From Phycisphaerae bacterium (GTDB lineage: Bacteria; Planctomycetota; Phycisphaerae; UBA1845; UTPLA1), in contig JAKLKO010000012.1 of the NCBI GenBank assembly GCA_023150615.1, positions 1 to 64,000 on the forward strand: 64,000 nucleotides of DNA, written 5' to 3'. The translations under genes were made by a program, and so were the position numbers. The notes under the pieces were generated by a model. The model was not told the DNA's origin. It saw only the letters and a program-made list of their open reading frames with translations, and searched no databases. Position 1 is the stretch's first letter, and every line of letters begins with the position of its first letter. Positions 6,449 through 14,751 of the stretch are shown here, piece by piece.

Positions 6449-8401
6449 GTGACGGGTGACGTAACACAATTGGCCGTCTGGATCCTGCTGGCGCCTCTGA
6501 TGGGGTCCATCCTGATCGGCATGATCGGACTCCGCGGGCTGCGCGACCGCGCGCACTGGCTCGCCATCCTCGGGGTCGCGGCGGCGCTCGTCGCGGCCGT
6601 GATGTTGTTCAACGACCTGCGCGCCATTCCGAACGCCGAGCGCGCGGCCGCGTTCGAGAAGTCGCACGTCGTCTACGACTGGTTCCGGGCCGACGCCCCG
6701 ACGGGCGGTCGCGGCTGGTTCCCGGTGGAATTTCGCATCGATTCGCTGACGAGCGTCATGCTGCTGACCGTGCTCTCGGTCTCGCTGCTCGTCATCGTCT
6801 ATTCCGTCGGCTACATGCGCGATCATCACGGCCAGGGGGAGCGCGGCTACGAACGGTTCTTCGCCTTCCTTGCGCTCTTCGTCTTCTCGATGTGCGCGCT
6901 GGTGCTGGCCGGGAACTTCCTTCTGCTCTACCTCGGCTGGGAACTCGTCGGCCTTTGCAGTTACCTGCTGATCGGCTTCTACTATCAGAAGCCCAGCGCG
7001 GCCGCCGCGGCGAAGAAGGCGTTCCTGGTCAATCGCGTCGGCGATTTCGGGTTCGGGCTTGGCATCCTGCTGATCTACTGGCGCTGCGGCGACCTGAGCT
7101 ACACCTACGTGTTCTCCGACGCGGGCCGCGCCGCGCTCGACGGTTACGAGACGATCGTGGCGCTGCTGCTCTTCTGCGGCGCGGTGGGCAAGAGCGCGCA
7201 GCTCCCGCTGCACGTCTGGCTGCCCGACGCGATGGAAGGCCCGACGCCGGTCAGCGCGCTCATTCACGCCGCGACGATGGTCACCGCCGGTGTCTACATG
7301 GTCGCCCGCTGCGGCGCGATCTTCACGGCCTCGCCGACGGCCATGGCGGTCGTGGCGATCATCGGCGGCGCGACGGCGCTGTTCGCCGCGACGATCGCCC
7401 TCACGCAGTTCGACATGAAGCGCATCCTCGCGTATTCGACCATCAGCCAGTTGGGCTACATGTTCCTCGGCCTGGGCGTGCACGCGCCCGCGTCGGCCAT
7501 CTTCCACCTCTTCACGCACGCATATTTCAAGGCGCTGCTGTTCCTCGGCGCGGGCAGCGTCATGCACGCCATGGCCGGCGAAATCGACATCCGCCGATTC
7601 GGCGGTCTGGCGCGCGGGCTGAAGATCACCGCCGCGACGTTCTGGATCGGCGGCCTGGCGCTGGCCGGGTTCCCGCTGTTTTCGGGCTTCTGGAGCAAGG
7701 ACGAGATCATCCACGCGGCGCTGAATCACGCGCCGATCCTCGGCGGGCTTGCGCTGCTGACGGCGCTGCTGACGGCCTTCTACACCTTCCGCATGATCTT
7801 CCTGGCGTTCCACGGTCCGCAGCGATTGCCGCCCGGCGTCGAGCACGCGCACGAGTCGGTCGCCTGGATGACGGTCCCGCTGCTACTGCTGTCGATCGGC
7901 GCGATCGGGGCGGGGGGCGTGGCCATGGCGTCGGGGGACTTCAACATCCACGCGTGGCTGGGACCGGTCGTCGCCCCGCACGGGGAATGGTCGGGCGCGG
8001 AATCGCACGCCGGCGGCGAGGACCTCACGCTGATGATCGTCTCCGGTGCGCTGTCGATCGTCGGGACCATCGCGGCGTGGTACGTCTATCGCCGGCGGCC
8101 GGCGATCGCGACGGTGGTGCCGATCCTGCTGCCCGGACCGCATCAACTGCTGTATCAGAAGTACTACGTCGACGAGTTGTACGATGCGCTGATCGTCTCG
8201 CCGCTGCGCCGACTGGGGCGTTTCTGCTTCGGCATGGACCGATACGTCATCAACACGCTGTTGTGGCTGATCACAGCGGTGCCGCGATCCATCGGCTTCA
8301 TGCTCAAGGAGACGATGCAGGTCGGAGCGATCCAGGGCTATGCAATGGGCATGGCGGTCGGCGTGCTGCTCATCGTCTGGGTCGTGCTGGCAGGATCGTA
8401 G
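6449..8401 (+). CDS. nuoL: NADH-quinone oxidoreductase subunit L
   Basis: NuoL is the distal antiporter-like proton-pumping subunit of complex I. It is 650 residues and very hydrophobic. It shows the proton_antipo_M signature (His-Val-Trp-Leu-Pro-Asp-Ala-Met-Glu-Gly-Pro-Thr-Pro-Val-Ser-Ala, about 253-268), the conserved Trp-Glu-Leu-Val-Gly motif near 165 and Phe-Trp-Ser-Lys-Asp-Glu near 411. A C-terminal region with the amphipathic lateral helix and terminal membrane helix is present. The start is GTG 6449, 10 bases after the nuoK stop. Tight spacing argues for one transcript. Confidence 0.96.
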   Translation: MTGDVTQLAVWILLAPLMGSILIGMIGLRGLRDRAHWLAILGVAAALVAAVMLFNDLRAIPNAERAAAFEKSHVVYDWFRADAPTGGRGWFPVEFRIDSLTSVMLLTVLSVSLLVIVYSVGYMRDHHGQGERGYERFFAFLALFVFSMCALVLAGNFLLLYLGWELVGLCSYLLIGFYYQKPSAAAAAKKAFLVNRVGDFGFGLGILLIYWRCGDLSYTYVFSDAGRAALDGYETIVALLLFCGAVGKSAQLPLHVWLPDAMEGPTPVSALIHAATMVTAGVYMVARCGAIFTASPTAMAVVAIIGGATALFAATIALTQFDMKRILAYSTISQLGYMFLGLGVHAPASAIFHLFTHAYFKALLFLGAGSVMHAMAGEIDIRRFGGLARGLKITAATFWIGGLALAGFPLFSGFWSKDEIIHAALNHAPILGGLALLTALLTAFYTFRMIFLAFHGPQRLPPGVEHAHESVAWMTVPLLLLSIGAIGAGGVAMASGDFNIHAWLGPVVAPHGEWSGAESHAGGEDLTLMIVSGALSIVGTIAAWYVYRRRPAIATVVPILLPGPHQLLYQKYYVDELYDALIVSPLRRLGRFCFGMDRYVINTLLWLITAVPRSIGFMLKETMQVGAIQGYAMGMAVGVLLIVWVVLAGS

Positions 8402-8417
8402 GGAGTCGAGCGGACGC

Positions 8418-10190
8418 ATGGGCTTTCTCGCGCAGCACATCCTGTCGGTCATCATCTTCTTCCCGATCGCCGCCGCGATCGGACTCCTGTTGATGCCCGC
8501 GTCGGACCCGCGCGCGATCCGCCGCAATGCGTTTCTCGCATCGCTCGCGACGCTCGTGTTCGCAATCGTGGCAACCGTCTATTACGTCGATCAGCAGCGC
8601 GGCCCGCAGGGCTTTCACGGGCTCGCGCTCGCCGAGCGCTGCCAGTGGATCAGCGATCCGCTGCCGTACAACCTCGGGGGCGATCGGCCGGCGAAGCTGC
8701 AAGTTCAGTATTACGTCGCGCTCGACGGCATCAGCCTGCCGCTGTTGCTGCTGACGGCGCTGCTGACGCCGCTGGCGATCTGGTCGAGCTTCGAGAGCAT
8801 CCGCGAGCGCGTCAGGGAATACTACGCGCTGCTCCTGCTGCTGCACGGCGCGATGCTGGGCGTGTTCTGCGCGCGAGACCTGCTGCTGTTCTACGTCTTC
8901 TTCGAGTTCACGCTCATCCCGCTCTACCTGATCATCGGCATCTGGGGCGGCTCGCAGCGGCGCCGCGCGGCCGACATGTTCTTCCTCTACACGCTCGCCG
9001 GCAGCGTGCTCACCTTCGCCGCCGTGCTTTACCTCGGCTGGCAGGCGTTCGCAAACGTCCGCGACCCGGCGGATGGCGCGCGCGTGCTGACCTTCGAGCT
9101 GGAACGGTTGTACCAACTCGCCGCCGAAGGCCACCTGACGCCAAGCGTACAGTCGATCCTCTTCCTCGCGCTGTTCGCCGGGTTCGCGATCAAGGTGCCT
9201 CTGTTCCCGTTCCATACGTGGCTGCCGCTGGCGCACACGGAAGCGCCGACGGCCGGCTCGGCGATCCTGGCGGGCGTGCTGCTGAAGCTCGGCACGTACG
9301 GGTTCCTGCGGCTGAGCCTGCCGATGCTGCCCGTGGCGTCCGTGACGTTTGCACCGTGGATCGCCGTGCTGGCGATCATCGGAATCCTGTACGGCGCGCT
9401 GGCGGCGTGGGTGCAGACGGACATCAAGAAGCTCGTCGCGTACTCGTCCGTGTCGCACCTGGGATTCTGCCTGCTCGGCATGTTCAGCCTGAAGATGTCG
9501 GGCCTGACCGGCTCGCTGCTTTACATGGTGAATCACGGACTGTCGACCGGCGCGCTGTTTCTTCTCGTCGGGATGATTTACGACCGCTACCACACGCGCG
9601 AGATGGCCGAGCTTGGCGGCCTGGCGCGACGGATGCCCGTCTTCGCGTTCTTCCTGATCTTTTTCACGCTGTCGAGCATCGGCCTGCCCGGACTGAACGG
9701 GTTCATCGGCGAGTTCCTCGTGCTGCTCGGAGCGTTCACGTCGCACAGCACGGCCGGAGGGACGCCGCCCGGACCGCTCGGCGTCTGGTACGCCGTGCCG
9801 GCCGCGCTGGGCATCGTGCTGGGCGCGATCTACATGCTGCATCTGTGCCGCGCCGTGCTATTCGGACCGCTCCGCGAGCCGCGCGGGTCGCAGGGCCACG
9901 CGGCCGATGCGCACGGGACGACGCTGCCGGCGGACCTGACGCTGCGGGAGACCGCGCTGCTCGCACCGCTGGCGGCGTGCTGCCTGTGGCTGGGCGTCGC
10001 GCCGAAGCCGCTGTTCAACGTCATGCAGCCGCCCGTGCAATCGCAGGTGCTCGCGCGAATGCGGCCGGCAATGACGGCGACGCTCGCCGGCAATCGCCCG
10101 GCGTCGCCGCGTGTCACGGATGCCGATCCGAAATCAATACGGACTCGCGCCGTCCAAGCGAACCCGTCGGCCCGAACGGAGGGTCGTTGA
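8418..10190 (+). CDS. nuoM: NADH-quinone oxidoreductase subunit M
   Basis: NuoM is an antiporter-like proton-pumping subunit. The 590-residue product carries the Phe-His-Thr-Trp-Leu-Pro-Leu-Ala-His-Thr-Glu-Ala-Pro-Thr signature of NuoM (about residues 265-278), a membrane-embedded Glu in Phe-Phe-Glu-Phe-Thr-Leu-Ile-Pro, and the Lys-Lys-Leu-Val-Ala-Tyr-Ser-Ser motif. It is longer than E. coli NuoM (about 509), with a hydrophilic Arg/Pro-rich C-terminal tail. ATG 8418 is 17 bases after nuoL; 26 additional in-frame upstream codons overlap nuoL and are rejected. The stop abuts the nuoN start. Confidence 0.95.
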   Translation: MGFLAQHILSVIIFFPIAAAIGLLLMPASDPRAIRRNAFLASLATLVFAIVATVYYVDQQRGPQGFHGLALAERCQWISDPLPYNLGGDRPAKLQVQYYVALDGISLPLLLLTALLTPLAIWSSFESIRERVREYYALLLLLHGAMLGVFCARDLLLFYVFFEFTLIPLYLIIGIWGGSQRRRAADMFFLYTLAGSVLTFAAVLYLGWQAFANVRDPADGARVLTFELERLYQLAAEGHLTPSVQSILFLALFAGFAIKVPLFPFHTWLPLAHTEAPTAGSAILAGVLLKLGTYGFLRLSLPMLPVASVTFAPWIAVLAIIGILYGALAAWVQTDIKKLVAYSSVSHLGFCLLGMFSLKMSGLTGSLLYMVNHGLSTGALFLLVGMIYDRYHTREMAELGGLARRMPVFAFFLIFFTLSSIGLPGLNGFIGEFLVLLGAFTSHSTAGGTPPGPLGVWYAVPAALGIVLGAIYMLHLCRAVLFGPLREPRGSQGHAADAHGTTLPADLTLRETALLAPLAACCLWLGVAPKPLFNVMQPPVQSQVLARMRPAMTATLAGNRPASPRVTDADPKSIRTRAVQANPSARTEGR

Positions 10191-11801
10191 GTGTCGGTGC
10201 ACCCGATGATCTCGATGCTCGCGCCGGAGCTGGTGCTCATCGTGGCGGCGTCGCTGCTGCTGATCGTCGGACACTCGCGGCGTGCGTTCGTCCTCGACAG
10301 CCTGCCCGCCCTGACCCTGATCGCCCTCGGCGTCGCGCTCTGGCTGGCGATCGGCCGGCCGGGCGGCGGGATCCGATCAACGCACTCGCTTCAGATCGAC
10401 GCGCTGGTCTACTACGCGCGATGGATCACGCTGTGCGTCGGCGTGCTCATCGTGCTCGTCAACCGGCACGTGCCGGCCGCGCGCGAACGCGGCGAGTATT
10501 TCGCACTGATGCTCTTTTCGCTGGCTGGCATCAGCCTCGTCGCCGTCGCCGATGACATGATCCTGCTCTTCTTGGCGCTCGAGCTGGTCAGCGTTCCGAC
10601 TTACGTGCTGATCGGCCTGTCGCGGACCGACGTCCGCGCCCAGGAAGCGACCGGCAAGTACTTCTTCCTCGGCGCGTTCGCCGCCGCCTTCATGCTCTAC
10701 GGCTTCAGCTTCCTCTACGGCATCGGCGGAACGACGACGCTCTTCGGCAGCTCCGCGGCCGAGCGATCGCTCGCACAACTCCTCGTTGATCAGCCGGCGC
10801 TCCGCTCCGACCCGCTCACGATGGTCGGCCTGATGCTCGTCCTCGCGGGGATCGCCTTCAAGCTCGCCGCCGTGCCGCTGCACTACTACGTGGCCGACGT
10901 CTATCACGGCGCGGCGTCACCCGTTGCCGGCATGCTCGGATTCGTGCCGAAATTCGCCGGAATCCTCGCGCTGGTCCGCGTCGCGTCGGTCATCGACTGG
11001 CAATGGACGCCGGCGACGTTCTGGCTGCTCTGGGCGATGGCCGTCGCAACGATGTTCGTCGGCAACACGCTGGCACTCATGCAGACCAACGCCAAGCGCA
11101 TGCTCGCGTATTCCAGCGTCGCGCACTCGGGCTACATGCTCGTCGCGCTGCTGGCGGGCCCCGGATTGGCGAGCACGGCAATCGACGCGCCGACGCGAAA
11201 CGGCGTCACCGCCGCCCTGTTCTACATGGCGATCTACGGGTTGATGAACCTCGGCGCGTTCGCCGCCCTGGCCTACATCCGCTCGCCGGAGTCGGACGAA
11301 CCCGTCGATGATCTGGAGGACCTGGCCGGCGCATCGCAGCGACACCCGGCCGCGTGCCTGGCGCTGGCGGTCTGCGTGCTCAGCCTGATGGGCATCCCGC
11401 CGATGGCCGGCTTCCTCGGAAAGCTCTACGTCTTCTCGGCCGCGATCGCCGCCGCGGATTCGACGCCCCATCCGGCCGCGATGATCTGGCTGGTCGTGAT
11501 CGGCGTCGGCAACTCCGCGATCGCCGCGGCGTATTACCTTCGGATCATCGCGACGTGTTACCTGCGGCCCGCGCTCGGACCGGGCGTCGCCACGCGGTGC
11601 GACGCGCTGCGGGCCGGACTGGCGATCTGCGCCATCGGCGTCGTGGGGTTCTTCGCGTTTCCCAACGTCTTGTCACGAGAAGCCGGACGCGCCGGACAGG
11701 TCTGCGCCGCAGCGCGGAGCGAACGCACGATCGGCCAGACGGCCGCCCGGCGAACCACAGCGAGGGAATCGCCCGCCGCTAGCGCACTTCCTCGTGAATG
11801 A
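10191..11801 (+). CDS. nuoN: NADH-quinone oxidoreductase subunit N
   Basis: NuoN is the third antiporter-like subunit of complex I. It is 536 residues with many helices, the Val-Pro-Leu-His-Tyr-Tyr-Val-Ala-Asp-Val-Tyr motif (about 226-236), Lys-Arg-Met-Leu-Ala-Tyr-Ser-Ser, and Gly-Ile-Pro-Pro-Met-Ala-Gly-Phe-Leu-Gly-Lys (about 402-412). GTG 10191 directly follows the nuoM stop. The final 45 residues are hydrophilic, Arg/Ala-rich and poorly family-like. They read into the end of the convergent lipoprotein gene, overlapping it by 23 bases. It is the last gene of the operon. Confidence 0.94.
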   Translation: MSVHPMISMLAPELVLIVAASLLLIVGHSRRAFVLDSLPALTLIALGVALWLAIGRPGGGIRSTHSLQIDALVYYARWITLCVGVLIVLVNRHVPAARERGEYFALMLFSLAGISLVAVADDMILLFLALELVSVPTYVLIGLSRTDVRAQEATGKYFFLGAFAAAFMLYGFSFLYGIGGTTTLFGSSAAERSLAQLLVDQPALRSDPLTMVGLMLVLAGIAFKLAAVPLHYYVADVYHGAASPVAGMLGFVPKFAGILALVRVASVIDWQWTPATFWLLWAMAVATMFVGNTLALMQTNAKRMLAYSSVAHSGYMLVALLAGPGLASTAIDAPTRNGVTAALFYMAIYGLMNLGAFAALAYIRSPESDEPVDDLEDLAGASQRHPAACLALAVCVLSLMGIPPMAGFLGKLYVFSAAIAAADSTPHPAAMIWLVVIGVGNSAIAAAYYLRIIATCYLRPALGPGVATRCDALRAGLAICAIGVVGFFAFPNVLSREAGRAGQVCAAARSERTIGQTAARRTTARESPAASALPRE

Positions 11802-12678
11802 CCACGCCGTCTTCGTCCTCGACTTGCCAGACGACCTGGTTCTGGCGGGCGTCGGTGCTCGCCGCACGATCGAGGACGGTGATGATGATGTTCCCGCCCT
11901 TGAGGTACTCGAAGTCGCGCGCGAGGCGGTCGATCAGGTCCGGATTGCGCAGGACCCAGCGCGGCCGGCTCGACACGCGGGCGTTGCAAAGCGTGCCCTG
12001 CGTCCGCAGCGACGTCGCGCGGCAGATTGAACCGGCGACGTAGACAAAGCCGCCCTGGGCGCAGATGTCGCTCGTTGAGACGCACGAACTCACCGTCGTG
12101 CAGTGGAACAAAGACGGGCTGGCGTCGTCGCCGAGGAGGATGACGGTCGGCAGCGGAACAGCCGTGCTGCCGTCGAGCGGCGCGTCGGCGACGGGGACTT
12201 CCTCGCCGACGACCCGCGCCGGGAGCGTCCCGGTGATGCGCGCCGCAAGCAGCTCCGTCCCGCTGTCGAGCAGGACGTTGTCGCAGCCAAAGGCCTTGGT
12301 GTTCTGCGCCGTGAGCATCTCGACCTCGTAGCCGAAATCGAGATAAGTGTCGCGCTGATCGTTGCAAACGAACCCGCCCGTGCCCGCGGTCGTGATGAAC
12401 ACGATGGCGTACTCGACCTGCGCGCGGCTTTCGTTGCGCAGCGTGACGTTGATCGTTTGCTGGTTGGCCGGCAGGTCGCAAACGCTCGGGAAGTCCTCGT
12501 TCCCGCCCGGCGGAGTGACGCCGCCCGGCGGACCGGGTTGCACCGTCGATCCGCCGACGAACGCGAGCACGGCGATCGGCGAGATGTTGCAGCCGCTGGC
12601 CCAGATCAGGCCGCCCGCGCCGACTGCGACGAACAGCGCGAAGGCCGTCAGCGCCTCCAGTCCCCGCTTGCTCGACAT
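11779..12678 (-). CDS. Predicted lipoprotein, tandem paralogue A
   Basis: The 299-residue product starts with a type II signal peptide ending in Ala-Ser-Gly-Cys (lipidation Cys30), so it is probably anchored to a membrane facing the periplasm. A Pro/Gly-rich linker (about 45-60) is followed by a Cys-containing beta-rich region. It shares many short blocks with the neighbouring gene at 12740-13663: Ser-Pro-Ile-Ala-Val-Leu just after the lipid Cys, Leu-Arg-Asn-Glu-Ser, Gly-Gly-Phe-Val-Cys, a Pro-Leu-Asp-Gly block, and Arg-Thr-Gln-Gly-Thr. It is not related to anything I recognise. No function is assigned. Confidence 0.82.
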   Translation of the reverse strand: MSSKRGLEALTAFALFVAVGAGGLIWASGCNISPIAVLAFVGGSTVQPGPPGGVTPPGGNEDFPSVCDLPANQQTINVTLRNESRAQVEYAIVFITTAGTGGFVCNDQRDTYLDFGYEVEMLTAQNTKAFGCDNVLLDSGTELLAARITGTLPARVVGEEVPVADAPLDGSTAVPLPTVILLGDDASPSLFHCTTVSSCVSTSDICAQGGFVYVAGSICRATSLRTQGTLCNARVSSRPRWVLRNPDLIDRLARDFEYLKGGNIIITVLDRAASTDARQNQVVWQVEDEDGVVIHEEVR

Positions 12679-12739
12679 GCGATGCTCTCCGAAAGTTCCG
12701 CGCGGCCGCGACGGCGAACGCGGCCCGGCGCCGTGCCTG

Positions 12740-13663
12740 TTATCGCTGCTCCAGGTGAATGTCGGCGAGGTTCGGAATCGGTCCGATGACGCGCCACACC
12801 GCCTTGTTCTGGCTCGGGTTGGCGTTGAATACGCGGTCCAGCACGGACGCGGCGATGCTCGCGCCGGCGACGTACTCGAACGGCCGCGCGTTGGTGTCGG
12901 CCGAGCTTGGGTTCAGCAATCGCCACTCGGGTCGAGGCGTCGCGCCGACCTGCTGACAGATCGTGCCCTGCGTGCGCGAGGACTGCACGTCGTCGATCTG
13001 CACCCCGAGCGCGTTCGTGTAGGTGAACCCGCCCTGCGTGCAGATGTTGTTCCCCTGGCAGATGAACAGCGGATCACCGTCGCCGAGCACGATCACCTCC
13101 GGCACCGGGATCGCGTTCACGCCGTCGAGCGGCGGATTCGCAACCGGCGCGCCGGTCGGCGTGCCGCTCAGGTTCGGCCCGATCTGACCGACCACCGTCA
13201 GCCCGAGCAGTTCATCGCCGCCGCGGAAACCGTTCGCGGCGCTGAGCGCAATCGTGTCGCAGCCGATCGCCGTCGTGTTCCCGGGGCCCGAGAGCGCGAT
13301 CGGCGCATAGCCCGCGGCGATATACACCGGCCGATCCGTCGCGCAGACGAACCCGCCGTTGCCCGACGATACAAGGAATGTGACGCTGAAGGCGACGTTC
13401 TGTACGCTCTCGTTGCGGAGCTGGAAGAAAATGCTGGACCGCGCATCGGTCAGATCGCAGGTCGAGTTCACCGGCGTCGGCGGCGCAGGACCCGGCGGGA
13501 CCGTTCCGCCACCCTGCGGAAACGAGTTCTGGTTCTGATTGACGAAGTTCAAGACGGCGATCGGACTGACGCGACCGCAGCCGAACGCCACGAACAGTGC
13601 GACCGCGGCCACCGCCATGACCGGCGCCGCCGCGAGCGACCCTCGAATCCCTCGATTCACCAT
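12740..13663 (-). CDS. Predicted lipoprotein, tandem paralogue B
   Basis: The 307-residue product has a signal peptide ending Ala-Phe-Gly-Cys (Cys29). It aligns along its whole length with the downstream neighbour: Ser-Pro-Ile-Ala-Val-Leu, Leu-Arg-Asn-Glu-Ser, Gly-Gly-Phe-Val-Cys, Cys-x-Gln-Gly-Gly-Phe, Arg-Thr-Gln-Gly-Thr-Ile-Cys, and a C-terminal Val-Leu-Asp-Arg...Val-Trp block. The frame is open 24 codons further upstream; ATG 13663 is preferred because it opens the signal peptide and follows GGAG. Several paired Cys are conserved between the two, suggesting disulfides. Function is unknown; probably a duplicated surface or periplasmic lipoprotein. Confidence 0.82.
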   Translation of the reverse strand: MVNRGIRGSLAAAPVMAVAAVALFVAFGCGRVSPIAVLNFVNQNQNSFPQGGGTVPPGPAPPTPVNSTCDLTDARSSIFFQLRNESVQNVAFSVTFLVSSGNGGFVCATDRPVYIAAGYAPIALSGPGNTTAIGCDTIALSAANGFRGGDELLGLTVVGQIGPNLSGTPTGAPVANPPLDGVNAIPVPEVIVLGDGDPLFICQGNNICTQGGFTYTNALGVQIDDVQSSRTQGTICQQVGATPRPEWRLLNPSSADTNARPFEYVAGASIAASVLDRVFNANPSQNKAVWRVIGPIPNLADIHLEQR

Positions 13664-14112
13664 GATGGCCGAACTCCAGTGCGGCGTACGCGCCCGGTCG
13701 CCGTTCCGTTCAGGTCGATGAAGCATCGTTCGCATGACATCGTCACGACCGCCGGGGAGGCACCGGTCTGCGGTCTCAAGCTAGCGGGAGGAGCCCACGG
13801 GTCGAGAACGTCGGTCGATTCCAAAGTCCGTTCGCGTCGGCCGGTTCTCTCTCCATACGATATTACCCAGAATCTCACGCCCGAGCAAGCCGACGATCCG
13901 GCCGATTCCCACCCTGATAGATCGACAAATCGTGCGGGTTTCGCGAATTGCAGGACCCGCAAAGTCCGCAGCCGCAACGACCACAAGTCCTTGCGGCTCC
14001 GCGGTTTTGCGATAGACTTCGTCGCCGAATCGCCCGGAATCTCGATCGCGACACCCCTCAGACCGGCCCAGACGCCCCCACGCGGAGCGTCCGAACGGAG
14101 GATCGCGTACCG
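13664..14112. other. Intergenic region between lipoprotein B and pgsA
   Basis: These 449 bases separate divergent genes and must hold both promoters. A more AT-rich patch around 13850-13875 (CCATACGATATTAC) is the likeliest promoter core, but I could not pair it with a good -35 element. No coding frame with a ribosome binding site, and no clear terminator, was seen. Confidence 0.45.
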
Positions 14113-14751
14113 GTGACCAGCGTCATCGCACGCCAGAACTGGCCGAACCGCATCTCCGCCGGGCGAATCCTGCTGGTGGTTCCGTTCGTCGTCTGCCTGC
14201 TGTCGATCGACGAGTCGGACCGATCGTGGCTTCGGCACGTCGCCGTCGCCATATTCGCGGTCATGGCCGTGAGCGACTGGCTGGATGGCTTCCTCGCCCG
14301 GAGGTTCCAGGCGGAGACGTTTCTGGGGAAGTTCCTCGATCCGATCGGCGACAAGCTGCTGATCAGCGCCTCGCTCGTAATCCTGGCCGCGACCGGCGTG
14401 GCCGGTGCATCGTCCGGCGGCGAGCCGCTCTGCGTCCCCGCGTGGGTCGTCGTCGCGAGCCTGTCGAAGGACATGATCGTCCTGTTCGGCTTTTCCGTCA
14501 TCTACATGGTTACCGGACGCATCTACATCGAGGTCCGCCGGCTCGGGAAGTGGTGCACCCTGGTACAATTGCTCCTCGTGCTGGCCATGCTCATCGCACC
14601 GGATTTGCCCGAGAACGCCCGGCGACTGCCCGAAGTCCTGTGGACCGCTGCGGCCGGACTGTCCGCTGCGGCTCTGCTAGACTATGTGCGCATCGGCTTC
14701 CGCTTTCTGTCGGCGCATCCGCCTGCGCCGCCGCGAGACACGCCGTCATGA
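14113..14751 (+). CDS. pgsA: CDP-alcohol phosphatidyltransferase (PgsA-like)
   Basis: This integral membrane enzyme probably transfers a phosphatidyl group from CDP-diacylglycerol to glycerol-3-phosphate, the first step to phosphatidylglycerol. The 212-residue product has the complete CDP-alcohol phosphotransferase signature: Asp58-Gly59-x2-Ala62-Arg63-x8-Gly72-x3-Asp76-x3-Asp80. These residues bind two metals and the CDP moiety. About five to six hydrophobic helices are visible. GTG 14113 is chosen because GGAGG lies about 11 bases upstream and the family N-terminus (Trp-Pro-Asn-x-Ile-Ser-x-x-Arg) begins there. Its stop overlaps the ribBA start by four bases (ATGA), implying translational coupling. 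The precise acceptor alcohol is inferred. Confidence 0.85.
   Translation: MTSVIARQNWPNRISAGRILLVVPFVVCLLSIDESDRSWLRHVAVAIFAVMAVSDWLDGFLARRFQAETFLGKFLDPIGDKLLISASLVILAATGVAGASSGGEPLCVPAWVVVASLSKDMIVLFGFSVIYMVTGRIYIEVRRLGKWCTLVQLLLVLAMLIAPDLPENARRLPEVLWTAAAGLSAAALLDYVRIGFRFLSAHPPAPPRDTPS

Noticed and set aside
6245-7852. Long antisense open frame inside nuoL (535 codons)
   Set aside because: It is opposite a clearly real nuoL; its Arg/Gln/Asp/His-rich translation is what GC-biased codons give on the reverse strand. Similar shadows occur under nuoM (8370-9842), ribBA, nrdJ and glmM.
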